A stretch of DNA of 64,000 nucleotides, taken from Pseudarthrobacter sp. BIM B-2242 (GTDB taxonomy: Bacteria; Actinomycetota; Actinomycetes; Actinomycetales; Micrococcaceae). The notes beneath the pieces were generated by a model. It was not told the origin of the DNA. It saw only the letters and a program-made list of their open reading frames with translations, and made no database searches. This document shows positions 52,447 to 61,567 of this stretch, piece after piece; positions within the stretch are counted from its first letter, which is position 1; each line of letters begins with the position of its first letter. Location: the NCBI RefSeq assembly GCF_014764445.1, contig NZ_CP061721.1, positions 4,298,310 through 4,362,309 of the forward strand, written 5' to 3'. The position numbers and the translations under genes are program-made.

Positions 52447-52462
52447 TGTTTCACGTGAAACA
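52447..52462. promoter_or_regulatory. parS site 1
   Basis: TGTTTCACGTGAAACA, a perfect 16-bp palindrome identical to the consensus centromere site bound by ParB. Confidence 0.95.
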
Positions 52463-52667
52463 CCTCCTGGCTTGCGGGGGAGTGTGACGTCGGAACTGTG
52501 CCATATTCTTGCCCGCGGGCACTTTGAAGTATGCCATTTCCCTTGGTCGGCACGGGATGGACAGTCTCCCGCCCGGCGTCAACAGCAGCGCTTCTTTCGT
52601 CTCGGTACGACTTCTCCAGAATCCGCAACAACCGCAACCGTCGGTTTGGGACGAACTCGGGTAAGAG

Positions 52668-52683
52668 TGTTTCACGTGAAACA
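52668..52683. promoter_or_regulatory. parS site 2
   Basis: TGTTTCACGTGAAACA, perfect consensus, 221 bases from site 1. Confidence 0.95.
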
Positions 52684-52963
52684 CACCGACGAACGATGTT
52701 GAAGCTTCCCGCAATTCCCATTATCAGGGGAAGGTGCATCTTATCCGAATCAGGCGTGACAGAAGATTTATGCTGCGACAAAATATGGAGTCCGCACTCT
52801 TCTGCTCTAACCCTCCTTTCTCGTGGCGCCTCAAATCAACTGAGTCCCTTTGCAGGAACACGATCCGACAGCGTGGTGACTGTGTGGCCCTTGGAACAAC
52901 CTGGGCGATGGGGCGCTTCACGTCCGTCACGGCTCGGCCGGGATCAATCGTCAACTCGTGCAA

Positions 52964-52979
52964 TGTTTCACGTGAAACA
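52964..52979. promoter_or_regulatory. parS site 3
   Basis: TGTTTCACGTGAAACA, perfect consensus, 296 bases from site 2. Confidence 0.95.
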
Positions 52980-54130
52980 TAGTCAAAGACGCCAACGGTA
53001 CAAGAGGTGACACCACCAACGCAGCCTCACCACCGAGGTGCTCCACCGGGACACCTGGTCTTGTCTAGTTCAACGACAAGCGAGAATACACCTGATAAGG
53101 GCCACGTCCTATGTGCTAAGTTCCATCAGCGGTCCGCAGCCGGAGAATCTAGAGGTACGTGACTATAAACCGCTGATTTACTGGGTAGAAAGCCAGCAGA
53201 TTCCCGAGAACCACATCTGCTAAATTGCTCACTCCCACCTCAATCCAGCGAAAAACCAAGTTTGAGGCTAGCGGCCGACGAAGGGGGCCTACTCGCCGAG
53301 ATGCCATGCCGCAGCATGAGCACACAACACGGAAATGACAGCACCGCCAGCACAATAGACCATGCGTAAACCGATCGTAGGCCATCGGCTCTTTGCCAGG
53401 ACTCATGGAACCGGGAAACGAGCTCCACCACTCATGCCGCTCACCTTGGTGGAACCAAGCTCGCCGGAATGGCGACTCCAGCCGGTTCGATTGGGGGAGA
53501 CCACTCGGTGACACGAGTTCGCCGAGATGAATCCTTGGGCAGGGTCCTTCGCTGAACACTGTGGCTGAGTTGTCGAGCAGGAGACAAAGCGTTCCAGTGC
53601 AGAAATCACACCCAATATGCCCTGCAGATTCTGTGGCTAGTAGGACGCCTGCAACGAACGGAACATGAAGCATCCATGCAAAAACACCATGAAGGCAAAA
53701 AGGGACGACGACGTCGAAGTCTCAGGCGTTGGGAGAGTTCACCGGGAAACCAGGAGCGTAGGGGATCAGTTTGGGTCTCTACACAGGGCTCCGGCCGGCG
53801 GTGTGTTTACTACTTGCAAGATCGAGCAGGACTCCGCAGGCAGAAAACTCGCCAAACTCCGTAAGTTGGGGCGGTGGCGACCCATGCATTCGCGTCGTAC
53901 AACAAATCAACAGCGGCATCCTCACTTCTGGCCCACGCGGAGCACCCAGTCGGCTCCATCCCGCAGCGTACAAAGCTTCAGTCTGCCGAAGAGGCGGTCC
54001 TCCGCGTTGCATGCCGGGTTGCCAATATCTAGGTACTGTTCGAGTTCAGCTCGGACGGCGGTGAGAGCAAGCCCCGCTTGCCAACACCTCTTTTGCCGTG
54101 CACCCAGGTCAGATCCGCCGCTCAGCTTCA

Positions 54131-54146
54131 TGTTTCACGTGAAACG
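54131..54146. promoter_or_regulatory. parS site 4
   Basis: TGTTTCACGTGAAACG; the 14-bp core is perfect and only the last base departs from consensus. Site 5 is 59 bases away. Confidence 0.9.
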
Positions 54147-54189
54147 AAGTAGTCCTAAGCCAGCTGAGGTCCACTCACTTGGCCTTCAG

Positions 54190-54205
54190 TGTTTCACGTG
54201 AAACA
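54190..54205. promoter_or_regulatory. parS site 5
   Basis: TGTTTCACGTGAAACA, perfect consensus; close pair with site 4. Confidence 0.95.
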
Positions 54206-55104
54206 GCGACGTTCCCGGATACGTGAGCCTGGAGTCTCGGTACTCTGGGCCAGACCTTCCACGCAGCCACCGTGGCAGCTCGATAATACGAGGACGCAAC
54301 GTTGCTTGCCCGGGGCGATCATACACAGCGCGCCCAACATCTACCGCGGCTAAAACCCCAAGCCTCTGCTCATCACACCGCACACCACAACCCACGTGGT
54401 CAGCACAGCACGACGCCCGCACACCAGGTCGCCGGCACACCACGTGGCTGGCGGCCAGCGCGGGCGCGTACAGCGGACACTTCACATGCCACGGAACGAA
54501 TTCCTACGTCAACACACCCACAGTGAGAGGGCGGTCAGGGGGCATCCCCGGCCAAGGCCTCAAGACCCGGTGTGCGGCGTTTGAGGCTACCCAGGAGAGG
54601 CTACACGCGTAGGCGTACCAAGAGCTTCATCGAGCCTCTAAAGCCAGACACCGCCCTTGCATGCACGAGAGCGAACAGCGCACGAATCTATCAGCCCAGG
54701 AGGTGCAGCCGAAGACCCTAGATTTGCTGCACCGGCATCCGGTACGCACGAGCCAACCCACCTCGCCGCCGAAAGAAGGGCCGAAGCTCGGGCACTCCAC
54801 GGGGGTAGTTGCCCTCGGATCACGGCGACGGGAGTGGATGCAGTGTCCGAGTCAGTGTCAGAGTGTGATTGTCGCTTCGTACGGAGCTCGCACCCTGAAG
54901 ACTCTTCAATGTAGATCAACCCTCGGAGCTCCGCAGGTCTGCGAAGCAGTGATCGAGATTCACTCGGCTATCGGTCTCCTGTGTCCACGCACGGCGAATT
55001 CCTACGAAGGGTTGACAGCGACGGCAGCTATGCAGAGGATGCTCCATCTCCAGCCAGCGATTTCCACGGCGGATTTCGGCCTGGAGATCGTCATTCCTCA
55101 CGAG

Positions 55105-55162
55105 TTATCCCCATGAGTTATCCACAGCAATATCCACACCGATTTCCACAGACTTATCCACC
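55105..55162 (+). promoter_or_regulatory. Array of five DnaA-box-like 9-mers
   Basis: Head-to-tail: TTATCCCCA 55105-55113, TTATCCACA 55118-55126, ATATCCACA 55130-55138, ATTTCCACA 55142-55150, TTATCCACC 55154-55162. Start-to-start distances are 13, 12, 12 and 12. Only the second is a perfect DnaA box; the others differ by one or two bases. The regular pitch suggests cooperative DnaA binding. Confidence 0.65.
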
Positions 55163-55298
55163 GATACGAGCAGCCAATATCGAGATCACAGCTACACGTG
55201 GGAATGTGAGGCATCTCCCAAGCTGCGCTGCCGGGTGTACGCCCGATCACATCCAATCGGGCAGCCAGAAAATTCCGCTGGTCAAATCGAAAACGCGG

Positions 55299-55328
55299 GC
55301 TAAATCGGTCATATATGGACGATTTAGC
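55299..55328. promoter_or_regulatory. 30-bp dyad next to parS site 6
   Basis: GCTAAATCG (55299-55307) and CGATTTAGC (55320-55328) flank a 12-base spacer containing the palindrome CATATATG (55310-55317). It ends 32 bases before parS site 6. Looks like an operator, but no gene is adjacent. Confidence 0.35.
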
Positions 55329-55360
55329 GCTTCTGGTAACGATTGCAGCAGTTCCGTAAA

Positions 55361-55376
55361 TGTTTCACGTGAAACA
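55361..55376. promoter_or_regulatory. parS site 6
   Basis: TGTTTCACGTGAAACA, perfect consensus; lies between the two DnaA-box arrays. Confidence 0.95.
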
Positions 55377-55472
55377 CGGTGCTGCCCGGGCAAGTCAGGA
55401 ATTTGCTTCGCCTACGCGCGTCGCTAATTGGATTCGTTGGGGCTCCCCCTTACCCTCCCACGTCGCTGGCAA

Positions 55473-55505
55473 CTATCCACAAAGTTATCCACAGGAATAT
55501 CCACC
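55473..55505 (+). promoter_or_regulatory. Array of three DnaA-box-like 9-mers
   Basis: CTATCCACA 55473-55481, TTATCCACA 55485-55493, ATATCCACC 55497-55505, at exactly 12-bp pitch, plus strand. 55483-55504 repeats 55116-55137 of the first array with one internal mismatch (AGTTATCCACAGNAATATCC...). Confidence 0.65.
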
Positions 55506-56865
55506 GTCCAAGTCGAAAGAAATCGTTGGGAAGGAGAACCGCCAAGAACGCGCTCGTGCTTTCCCGGTGGACGATCGGCGCACGTGAACGACCCTCCCGT
55601 CTCCCCGTCGAGCGAGGGACCATGAGACATGCGAGCGACTCGACTGCACAAAGGGCAGGTACAGCTTCTCGGAGTCGCCCCCCTTCCCACCATTTGAAGC
55701 CCCCGCATAGCCGGGCAGCCTCCTACGGCCCACCGCTCGAAATTGGCCCTCATGAATCTTGTGGATGTTCCCGCGATGGCAGTGCGTCATGTCACAACAA
55801 CAGCCCAAGGCCACCCAGGCCCTAGACCGTTTCGAATGTTAAGCCCGCACCGCCAGCCGACGACCACCGGAATGCGCGATATATCTAATGCGCGATTGTG
55901 GCGTGCTGCGCAACAAGCTGCGTTCCGAAAAAACTCCCTCATGCCGGCGAGGCAAGGACCGTAACACTGCACTAAACGTGGGGCTAATGTCGGACTCGTA
56001 TGAATCCGCTGTTACGTCTTCTGTGCCTCCCGCTCCCATCCCTTGACCGTGACGAACCAGTGGCACGAGCCCCTGGTTTAGGTGCCTGCGCACAGCAAGC
56101 AAGTACGGGGACTATCATCGCCCTGCTCATCGGCTCTATTGATGAACAGCCACGACTATCCATGAGGTAGCAGTCAGCCGTGCTGTCCTCAGCAGTTCAG
56201 CGGAACCCAGCCACGAAGTCCCGGGAACGCCGCAACCGCCCTCGCCGAGCTCCGGGGGAGGGGCTCCGCACAGCCATGGGTACCCCCATGAGACCAACAT
56301 CGGCCTTGGTCTGCCGGCGCACTATAAGTGCCACGTGGCTAAGGGGGTGACGCGGCTCGAAAGCCGGGACAAGGGCCGTGGGTAGTAGCTTCGCGTAAGG
56401 GCTACGAAGCAGGGCAGGGATCACTGTCGGCTATCTATGCGCCGTCACAGATACAGCTGCTGTCTCGTCCAGCCCGCCCTTTGTGCTTCGTCCGACCTGG
56501 CGGAGGGGTCCACGACTACATGCGGCATGCGCGAGCCCGTGCAAGCGCCTGGGAGCGCCTGAGAGGGTGTTCGTAAGGTTCTGCCGTCCACGCAGTACAC
56601 GACCACGCAGCAGGGGACAGCTGCGTTCCCACAAACACGCCGAGGATCATCCTGTGCATCCATCATGGGAGTCAGCAGGACCATTCATATCCAGGGCCTC
56701 CACCGACATAGCAGGCGACAAGCGGGTGCGCTTTCGGGGGCGCTACGCGAACACCATCCTGAATTCCTTAGATCTGTACATCTACGCGGTACGGGTCCCG
56801 GTAGAGAGGGTCGATACCTGGATTCGTGAACGTCTGCTCCCAGGGTGCCAGCCCAACGTGCGCGA

Positions 56866-56881
56866 CGTTTCACGTGAAACG
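56866..56881. promoter_or_regulatory. parS site 7
   Basis: CGTTTCACGTGAAACG: perfect 14-bp core, both outer bases differ symmetrically from consensus. Confidence 0.85.
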
Positions 56882-57177
56882 CATTCACGGCGTGGATGGA
56901 ATGTTAGCTAGCTCTGCAGAGACTACTGCCCCTCATGCAGGTCCGGGATACACCGGGGACCACCGGCGTCGAGTCAATGTTAGTTTCACCCCGCGTAGTC
57001 GTGTGATGCTGTGAAAGCATTCAGTTTAGAAGAGCTATCGGGAACACAGATCGCCACAACGTGACCTCCTCGCCCGTGCTGCCGAAGCTCCGAAAGTGCA
57101 CACGCTTGTTAGACGGAGCTGATGACGGCGACAAACAGTCTGCGAAACAGAAGCATCCCCGCGGGGCTCAAGTCGCT

Positions 57178-57193
57178 TGTTTCACGTGAAACT
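57178..57193. promoter_or_regulatory. parS site 8
   Basis: TGTTTCACGTGAAACT: perfect core, last base differs. Confidence 0.9.
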
Positions 57194-57671
57194 GCCGCGC
57201 ACGGGCCACTGCAAGAGACGAAGGCAGTGACCACCATGGATAGGAGCCAAGTGCGTGTGTCCTGGCCGCTAGTCCTATTTACGCTGGTGTCATTGTCATC
57301 GAGTGCTCCAACAAACCATGGCCGTTCCAAAGCTAAAGAGCACCGGAACCAACTTCAATCAACCAAAGCAACGGAGCCAGAAGCCCAGCGACCAGACCCG
57401 CGAACTAGAACCCACGCACCCGATCAGGGCCAGTTACCTTGCACGCAATCAAAGTGCCGCTAATGCTACGCATCAACGAGCCATCCGAGGTAGCGAGCGG
57501 ACTGTATCCGAGGGAAGGCAAGCAGGAGAAGGGCAGACCTTCGCTAAGTGACGATCTCAGTCGGAGGCGGGGGGCGGCGGGCGGTCGGGCAGCGGGCAAC
57601 TGAAGCAATTTCAGGAGCGTATGCACGGTAGCGGCCCAGAAGGGAGATTCACCCCGCACAATGTGAACAGC

Positions 57672-57709
57672 AAAAAAGGAGGGCCTGTTTCACGTGAAAC
57701 AGTCCCTCC
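57672..57709 (-). terminator. parB terminator built on a parS palindrome
   Basis: On the minus strand, GGAGGG-A-CTGTTTCAC pairs with GTGAAACAG-G-CCCTCC (one mismatch) and six Ts follow, forming an intrinsic terminator about 50 bases after the parB stop. The centre of the stem is a complete parS (57686-57701). Confidence 0.75.
57686..57701. promoter_or_regulatory. parS site 9
   Basis: TGTTTCACGTGAAACA, perfect consensus, forming the upper stem of the parB terminator. Confidence 0.95.
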
Positions 57710-57755
57710 CTCGGTGACTAACCCACAGTCTAGGCTGCAAGCTTCGTCATGCCGG

Positions 57756-59108
57756 CTAGTTTTCGGCCCCCGGCGCAAGAACCTCCATGATGCGGTTCAG
57801 GTCTTCAACACTGGCAAACTCTATGCTTACCCGGCCCTTGCGGACACCTAGGGAGATCTTCACATTGGTGTCCAGGCGATCCGAGAGGGACGATGCCAGG
57901 TAGTCAAGACGCTCATGGCGTGCCCCCGGACGAGGGATATTGTTCTTGGCAGGCCTGGTCGGATCCTGGTACAGGGTCACGGCTTCTTCAGTAGCCCGCA
58001 CAGACATACCTTCCGCCACGATCTTCTGCGCGAGGCGTTCCATTGCTGCCGCGTCCGGAAGAGCCAGCAGAGCACGCGCATGGCCGGCAGAAAGAACGTT
58101 TGCCGCAACCCGCCGCTGCACGAGGGGAGGCAGCTTAAGCAAACGAAGCGTGTTCGATACCTGAGGACGGGAACGGCCGATACGGTCAGCGAGCTGTTCG
58201 TGCGTTGTTCCGAAATCCTCGAGCAGCTGCTGGTAGGCGGCCGCTTCTTCAAGGGGGTTCAGCTGGCTGCGGTGGAGGTTCTCCAGGAGTGCGTCCCTGA
58301 GAAGGTCATCATCGGTGGTATCCCGCACGATGGCCGGTATGGTTTCCATACCTGCGGCCTGTACTGCACGCCAGCGGCGCTCACCCATGACCAGTTCATA
58401 TGGTTCTCCACCCTTTTCGGTTGAAGTACGCACCACAATTGGCTGGAGGACGCCTATTTCACGGACAGAGTGAATCAGCTCCGCCATATCGTCCTCATCG
58501 AAGACTGAGCGGGGCTGTTTCCGGTTTGGGTGGATGTCGGAGACCGGGATCTCAGCAAACCGAACCCCGGGGACCTCTATAAGGTCAACCCCGTTGTCCA
58601 CTCGGTTGTTGAGGTCCTCAGTGTCATTGGCAACAGAGGACGGCTTCGCGGCAGGCTCAGCTTCCAACGCCTCCTCGGCTGCTGGAGTACCGGAGGACGT
58701 CGTGGGTTTGGCCGGACCCTTGGCGGAGGTCTTAGCCGGAGCCTTCGTCGCGGCAGGTTTGTCAGTCGCCGTCGGCGAAGGCTTAATGGGGGAGCCGGAA
58801 TCCGGGGCGGCCGCATCTTTGGCTGCCTGGTCATCCCGGGGCGTCGTCTGCTTCGCCGAAGCAACCGCTGTCCGCTTTTGCGGTGCCCCTGCCGGTGCTG
58901 AGCCGGCGGTCGACCGGGACCTGGCGCCCCCCGGCTTCGCATCGTCTTCTACAACGCCCGGTGAGGAATCAATTTTCTTCCGGCCTTCGGGAAAGAAGAG
59001 GTCCACGGGCCGCGAAACAGCAGTCCCATTGCCCGACCCATTACCAGCGGCGGAACTTGGAATGAGTGCGCCAAGTCCGCGGCCCAGGCCGCGTCGCTTC
59101 TCGCTCAT
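57756..59108 (-). CDS. parB: Chromosome partitioning protein ParB
   Basis: 450 aa. N-terminal ParA-stimulating tip ([14 protein letters not shown], residues 4-17); a long Ala/Pro/Lys/Thr-rich linker (about 20-175); then the CTP-binding core [26 protein letters not shown] (242-248) and [14 protein letters not shown] (276-289), and a helix-turn-helix at 304-325 that reads parS. The C-terminal dimer domain ends ...[13 protein letters not shown]. ParB loads at parS and spreads as a CTP-dependent clamp. The linker is longer than in many ParBs. Ten parS sites lie in this window, nine just downstream of the gene. Confidence 0.96.
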   Translation of the reverse strand: MSEKRRGLGRGLGALIPSSAAGNGSGNGTAVSRPVDLFFPEGRKKIDSSPGVVEDDAKPGGARSRSTAGSAPAGAPQKRTAVASAKQTTPRDDQAAKDAAAPDSGSPIKPSPTATDKPAATKAPAKTSAKGPAKPTTSSGTPAAEEALEAEPAAKPSSVANDTEDLNNRVDNGVDLIEVPGVRFAEIPVSDIHPNRKQPRSVFDEDDMAELIHSVREIGVLQPIVVRTSTEKGGEPYELVMGERRWRAVQAAGMETIPAIVRDTTDDDLLRDALLENLHRSQLNPLEEAAAYQQLLEDFGTTHEQLADRIGRSRPQVSNTLRLLKLPPLVQRRVAANVLSAGHARALLALPDAAAMERLAQKIVAEGMSVRATEEAVTLYQDPTRPAKNNIPRPGARHERLDYLASSLSDRLDTNVKISLGVRKGRVSIEFASVEDLNRIMEVLAPGAEN

Positions 59109-59175
59109 GGATAAATCCCTCCGATGGAAGAGTCAGGCACTGCCGGACTCCGGTTGTTGCAGTATTTTGAAGATT

Positions 59176-60243
59176 TTAGCGTTCAGCGATTTCCGCTGCG
59201 GCTTCCAGATAAGACAAGGCACCACTGGAGGAAGGATCGTATGTCATCACAGTCTGCTGGTAGCTGGGTGCTTCCGAGATCCGTACCGAGCGGGGAACCA
59301 CTGCACCCAGGACCTGGTCCGGGAAGTGCTGGCGAACCTCAGCCGCGACCTGTGCCGCGAGGTTGGTCCGGCCGTCGTACATCGTCAGAAGAATCGTGGA
59401 CACCACGAGATCCGCATTCAGATGCTTTTGGATCATTTCGATGTTTTTGAGGAGCTGACTCAGTCCCTCCAGGGCGTAGTACTCACACTGGATGGGGATC
59501 AGGACCTCGCCGGCAGCACAGAAGGCGTTCACCGTGAGCAGCCCCAGGCTTGGCGGGCAGTCAATGAAGATGTAGTCGAGCCGTTCCTCGCCATTCTTCG
59601 CCCGGGTCTTGGCGTAAACGTCGATTGCCCTGCGCAACCGCTGTTCACGGGCTACGAGGGAGACGAGCTCAATCTCAGCGCCGGCCAAGTGAATGGTGGC
59701 AGGAGCACAGATCAGGTTGCGAATGTCCGGGCAGGGGGCCACCACATCAGCCAGCGGGAAATCGTTGATCAGGACGTCGTAGATGCTGTCCACATCCGCG
59801 TGGTGTTCCACGCCGAGGGCGGTGGAGGCGTTGCCCTGCGGATCGATGTCGATGACCAGGACGTTCAAGCCGGCGGCGGCAAGGGCCGCGGCAATGTTTA
59901 CGGTAGTGGTTGTCTTACCCACTCCGCCCTTCTGGTTGGACACGGTAAAAATACGTGTCTTGTCAGGCTTGGGCAGCTCCCTGCCAACCAGGCGCTCCCG
60001 GCGCTTCGTCTCGTGTGCCAGTTCACGCGCTATGGGGCTAGAGTCATCCATCGTGTCAATGACGTTTGTCTTGCCGCTCGACGCTGTTTCACGTGAAACA
60101 GCCGGAAACTTTGCCACGCCTGCAACCGGAGTAGGGTGATTTTCCCCTCGCACCGGTACAGAACCCATGCCAGCAAATGAACGTGCTGACCCCAAAGACA
60201 CAAACGGGGGGATCCGTTGTGTGGAGGCTTCGCTACTGGTCAC
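59176..60243 (-). CDS. parA: Chromosome partitioning ATPase ParA
   Basis: 355 aa with the GTG at 60243. Deviant Walker A KGGVGKTTTT (105-114), Walker A' YIFIDCPPSLG, Walker B region VVSTILLTMYDGRT. The 95-residue N-terminal extension is disordered and includes VSRET (49-53), encoded by an internal parS. Starts at later Met residues are possible (ATG encoding MGSVPV or MDDSSP), so the 5' end is uncertain. ParA drives ParB-parS complexes along the nucleoid. 67 bases upstream of parB on the same strand. Confidence 0.95.
   Translation of the reverse strand: MTSSEASTQRIPPFVSLGSARSFAGMGSVPVRGENHPTPVAGVAKFPAVSRETASSGKTNVIDTMDDSSPIARELAHETKRRERLVGRELPKPDKTRIFTVSNQKGGVGKTTTTVNIAAALAAAGLNVLVIDIDPQGNASTALGVEHHADVDSIYDVLINDFPLADVVAPCPDIRNLICAPATIHLAGAEIELVSLVAREQRLRRAIDVYAKTRAKNGEERLDYIFIDCPPSLGLLTVNAFCAAGEVLIPIQCEYYALEGLSQLLKNIEMIQKHLNADLVVSTILLTMYDGRTNLAAQVAAEVRQHFPDQVLGAVVPRSVRISEAPSYQQTVMTYDPSSSGALSYLEAAAEIAER
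60085..60100. promoter_or_regulatory. parS site 10, inside parA
   Basis: TGTTTCACGTGAAACA, perfect consensus, inside the parA 5' coding region and translated as VSRET. The codons are otherwise ordinary, so the site is maintained in coding sequence. Confidence 0.95.
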
Positions 60244-60329
60244 TGGGACACACTCACTCTCGTTCAGCTGTTGCTGCCGTTGTCTAGCCTAACCGCTTCG
60301 TCCTGCAGACCAAGGTTACCGGGCCCGGA

Positions 60330-60980
60330 CTATGCAATCTTTCGGGACTTGTTTACAACGATTCGGACCACCGTGGTGGGTTCCTCCAAGAGGCTTTCCC
60401 CGACGGTCACCACCGACGTCTGGACGCCGCCGAGTTTGCGGATAACCTTCGCGGCTTTTTCGATTTCTTCGCCGGCGCTGCGGCCCTTGATCGCCACAAC
60501 TTCACCCTTGCCGGCCAGCAGGGGGATGGTCAGGCCGGCCAGGTTACTCAGTGCGGAGACGGCACGGGCAGTGACCACATCGGCATCAACCATGCCGACT
60601 GCAAGTTCAGCCCGGGTCCGCATGATGGTGACGTTTGTCAGGCCCAGATCGTCCACCACTTCCTGGAGCCAGATCACGCGGCGTTCCAGCGGCTCGATCA
60701 GGGTGAGCTCAAGATCAGGCCGCGCGATGGCGAGGCAGAGCCCCGGCAGTCCGGCCCCGCTCCCCACATCGGCAACGTGGCTGCCGTGGGCGATCTCACT
60801 TTCGATGACGGCACAGTTGAGCACGTGCCGGCTCCACAGACGCGGGATCTCGCGAGGCCCGATAAGCCCGCGCTCAGTACCGGAAGTAGCCAAGTGCTCG
60901 ACATACCGCTTGGCGAGATCCAGGCGGTCACCGAAGATCTTCTCAGCCGCCAGCAGTTCGGCCGCCGTGATATCAACCAT
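60330..60980 (-). CDS. rsmG: 16S rRNA (guanine527-N7)-methyltransferase RsmG
   Basis: 216 aa from the ATG at 60980; a TTG two codons upstream is possible. SAM-binding motif VADVGSGAGLPGLCLAIARPDLELTLIEP and the downstream RAELAVGMVDADVVTARAVSALSNL are diagnostic of RsmG (GidB). It methylates G527 of 16S rRNA; loss gives low-level streptomycin resistance. Lies between jag and parA, as usual, transcribed with them. Confidence 0.95.
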   Translation of the reverse strand: MVDITAAELLAAEKIFGDRLDLAKRYVEHLATSGTERGLIGPREIPRLWSRHVLNCAVIESEIAHGSHVADVGSGAGLPGLCLAIARPDLELTLIEPLERRVIWLQEVVDDLGLTNVTIMRTRAELAVGMVDADVVTARAVSALSNLAGLTIPLLAGKGEVVAIKGRSAGEEIEKAAKVIRKLGGVQTSVVTVGESLLEEPTTVVRIVVNKSRKIA

Positions 60981-61000
60981 GGTCAACGTTCAGCAATTCT

Positions 61001-61567
61001 CTAGTCAGCGGAAACTACGATGTGGCGGCCCGAGCCTTCGCCTTCAGATTCACTGACCAGGCCAAGGTCGGCAACGGCGTCGTGAACAATCTTGCGTTCG
61101 TAGGCACTCATCGGTTCCAAAGCCACGGCCTTGCCGGTCTCCCTCACTGCGGCGGCCGCATCTTCGGCAATCTTCTGCAGGTGGCCGGCGCGCTGCTGGC
61201 GGTAGCCGTTGATGTCCAGCACCAGGCGTGAGCGGTTCTCGGTGGCAGACAGCACGGAAAGCCGTGTCAGCTCCTGCAGGGCCTCGAGGACTTCGCCGTC
61301 TTCGCCTACCAGGGCGTCAAGGCCGTCCGTTTCTTCCTCAGCCACGATGGAAATGTACGTGCGGCCGTTGCGCACCTCGATGTCAATGTCACCATCGATG
61401 TCCGCGATGTCGAGGAGCTCCTCCAGGTAGTCCGCGGCGACGTCGCCTTCCTCTTCGAGGCGGCTTGCGGCAGTCCCCTTGGGGTTGGCGTCGGTGTCCG
61501 TGGTGGTTTCGTCCTGGTCGTCAATGACCTCGTCGGAAAGGGCGTGTTCGGTGCTTTCAGCAGACAT
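61001..61567 (-). CDS. jag: Jag/KhpB-like RNA-binding protein
   Basis: 188 aa. Acidic N-terminus, a KH-type domain (DLEELLDI...DIDGDIDIEVRNG, residues about 45-95), then an R3H domain (ENRSRLVLDINGYRQQRAGHL, ...EPMSAYERKIVHDAV). Partner of YidC in membrane protein biogenesis; RNA-binding. Its ATG overlaps the yidC stop in TAATG, so the two are translationally coupled. Confidence 0.94.
   Translation of the reverse strand: MSAESTEHALSDEVIDDQDETTTDTDANPKGTAASRLEEEGDVAADYLEELLDIADIDGDIDIEVRNGRTYISIVAEEETDGLDALVGEDGEVLEALQELTRLSVLSATENRSRLVLDINGYRQQRAGHLQKIAEDAAAAVRETGKAVALEPMSAYERKIVHDAVADLGLVSESEGEGSGRHIVVSAD

Larger units (their letters stand above)
52144..57755. other. 5.6-kb gene-free zone between trxA and parB, with parS and DnaA sites
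   Basis: No frame here has the codon pattern of its neighbours. The longest open frames (for example 53149-53673 minus, 53665-54201 plus, 54661-55116 plus) encode unlike-protein compositions with rare Cys/His/Arg mixtures, and none has recognisable domains. GC is visibly lower (a 60-base sample at 53161 has 48%). It carries nine parS cores (listed separately), two DnaA-box arrays and a parS-based terminator. In many actinobacteria this interval holds peptidoglycan genes; here there is none that I can recognise. Confidence 0.7.

Noticed and set aside
53149..53673. 175-codon frame on the minus strand in the trxA-parB interval
   Set aside because: Composition is unlike protein (many Cys, His, Arg, Trp), no Shine-Dalgarno, no domain, and it is not supported by GC codon bias seen in neighbouring genes.
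52531..55116. Several plus-strand frames of 130-180 codons (e.g. 52531-53010, 53665-54201, 54661-55116)
   Set aside because: They overlap other frames, differ in composition from real genes here, and repeatedly contain VSRET or FHVKH simply because they run through parS sites.
52447..57701. Repeated 16-mers taken as a possible CRISPR array
   Set aside because: They are palindromic parS sites at irregular distances of 59 to 1505 bases, without spacers or cas genes.
58534..60096. 520-codon plus-strand frame opposite parA and parB
   Set aside because: It is the antisense shadow of two clearly real genes in high-GC DNA.
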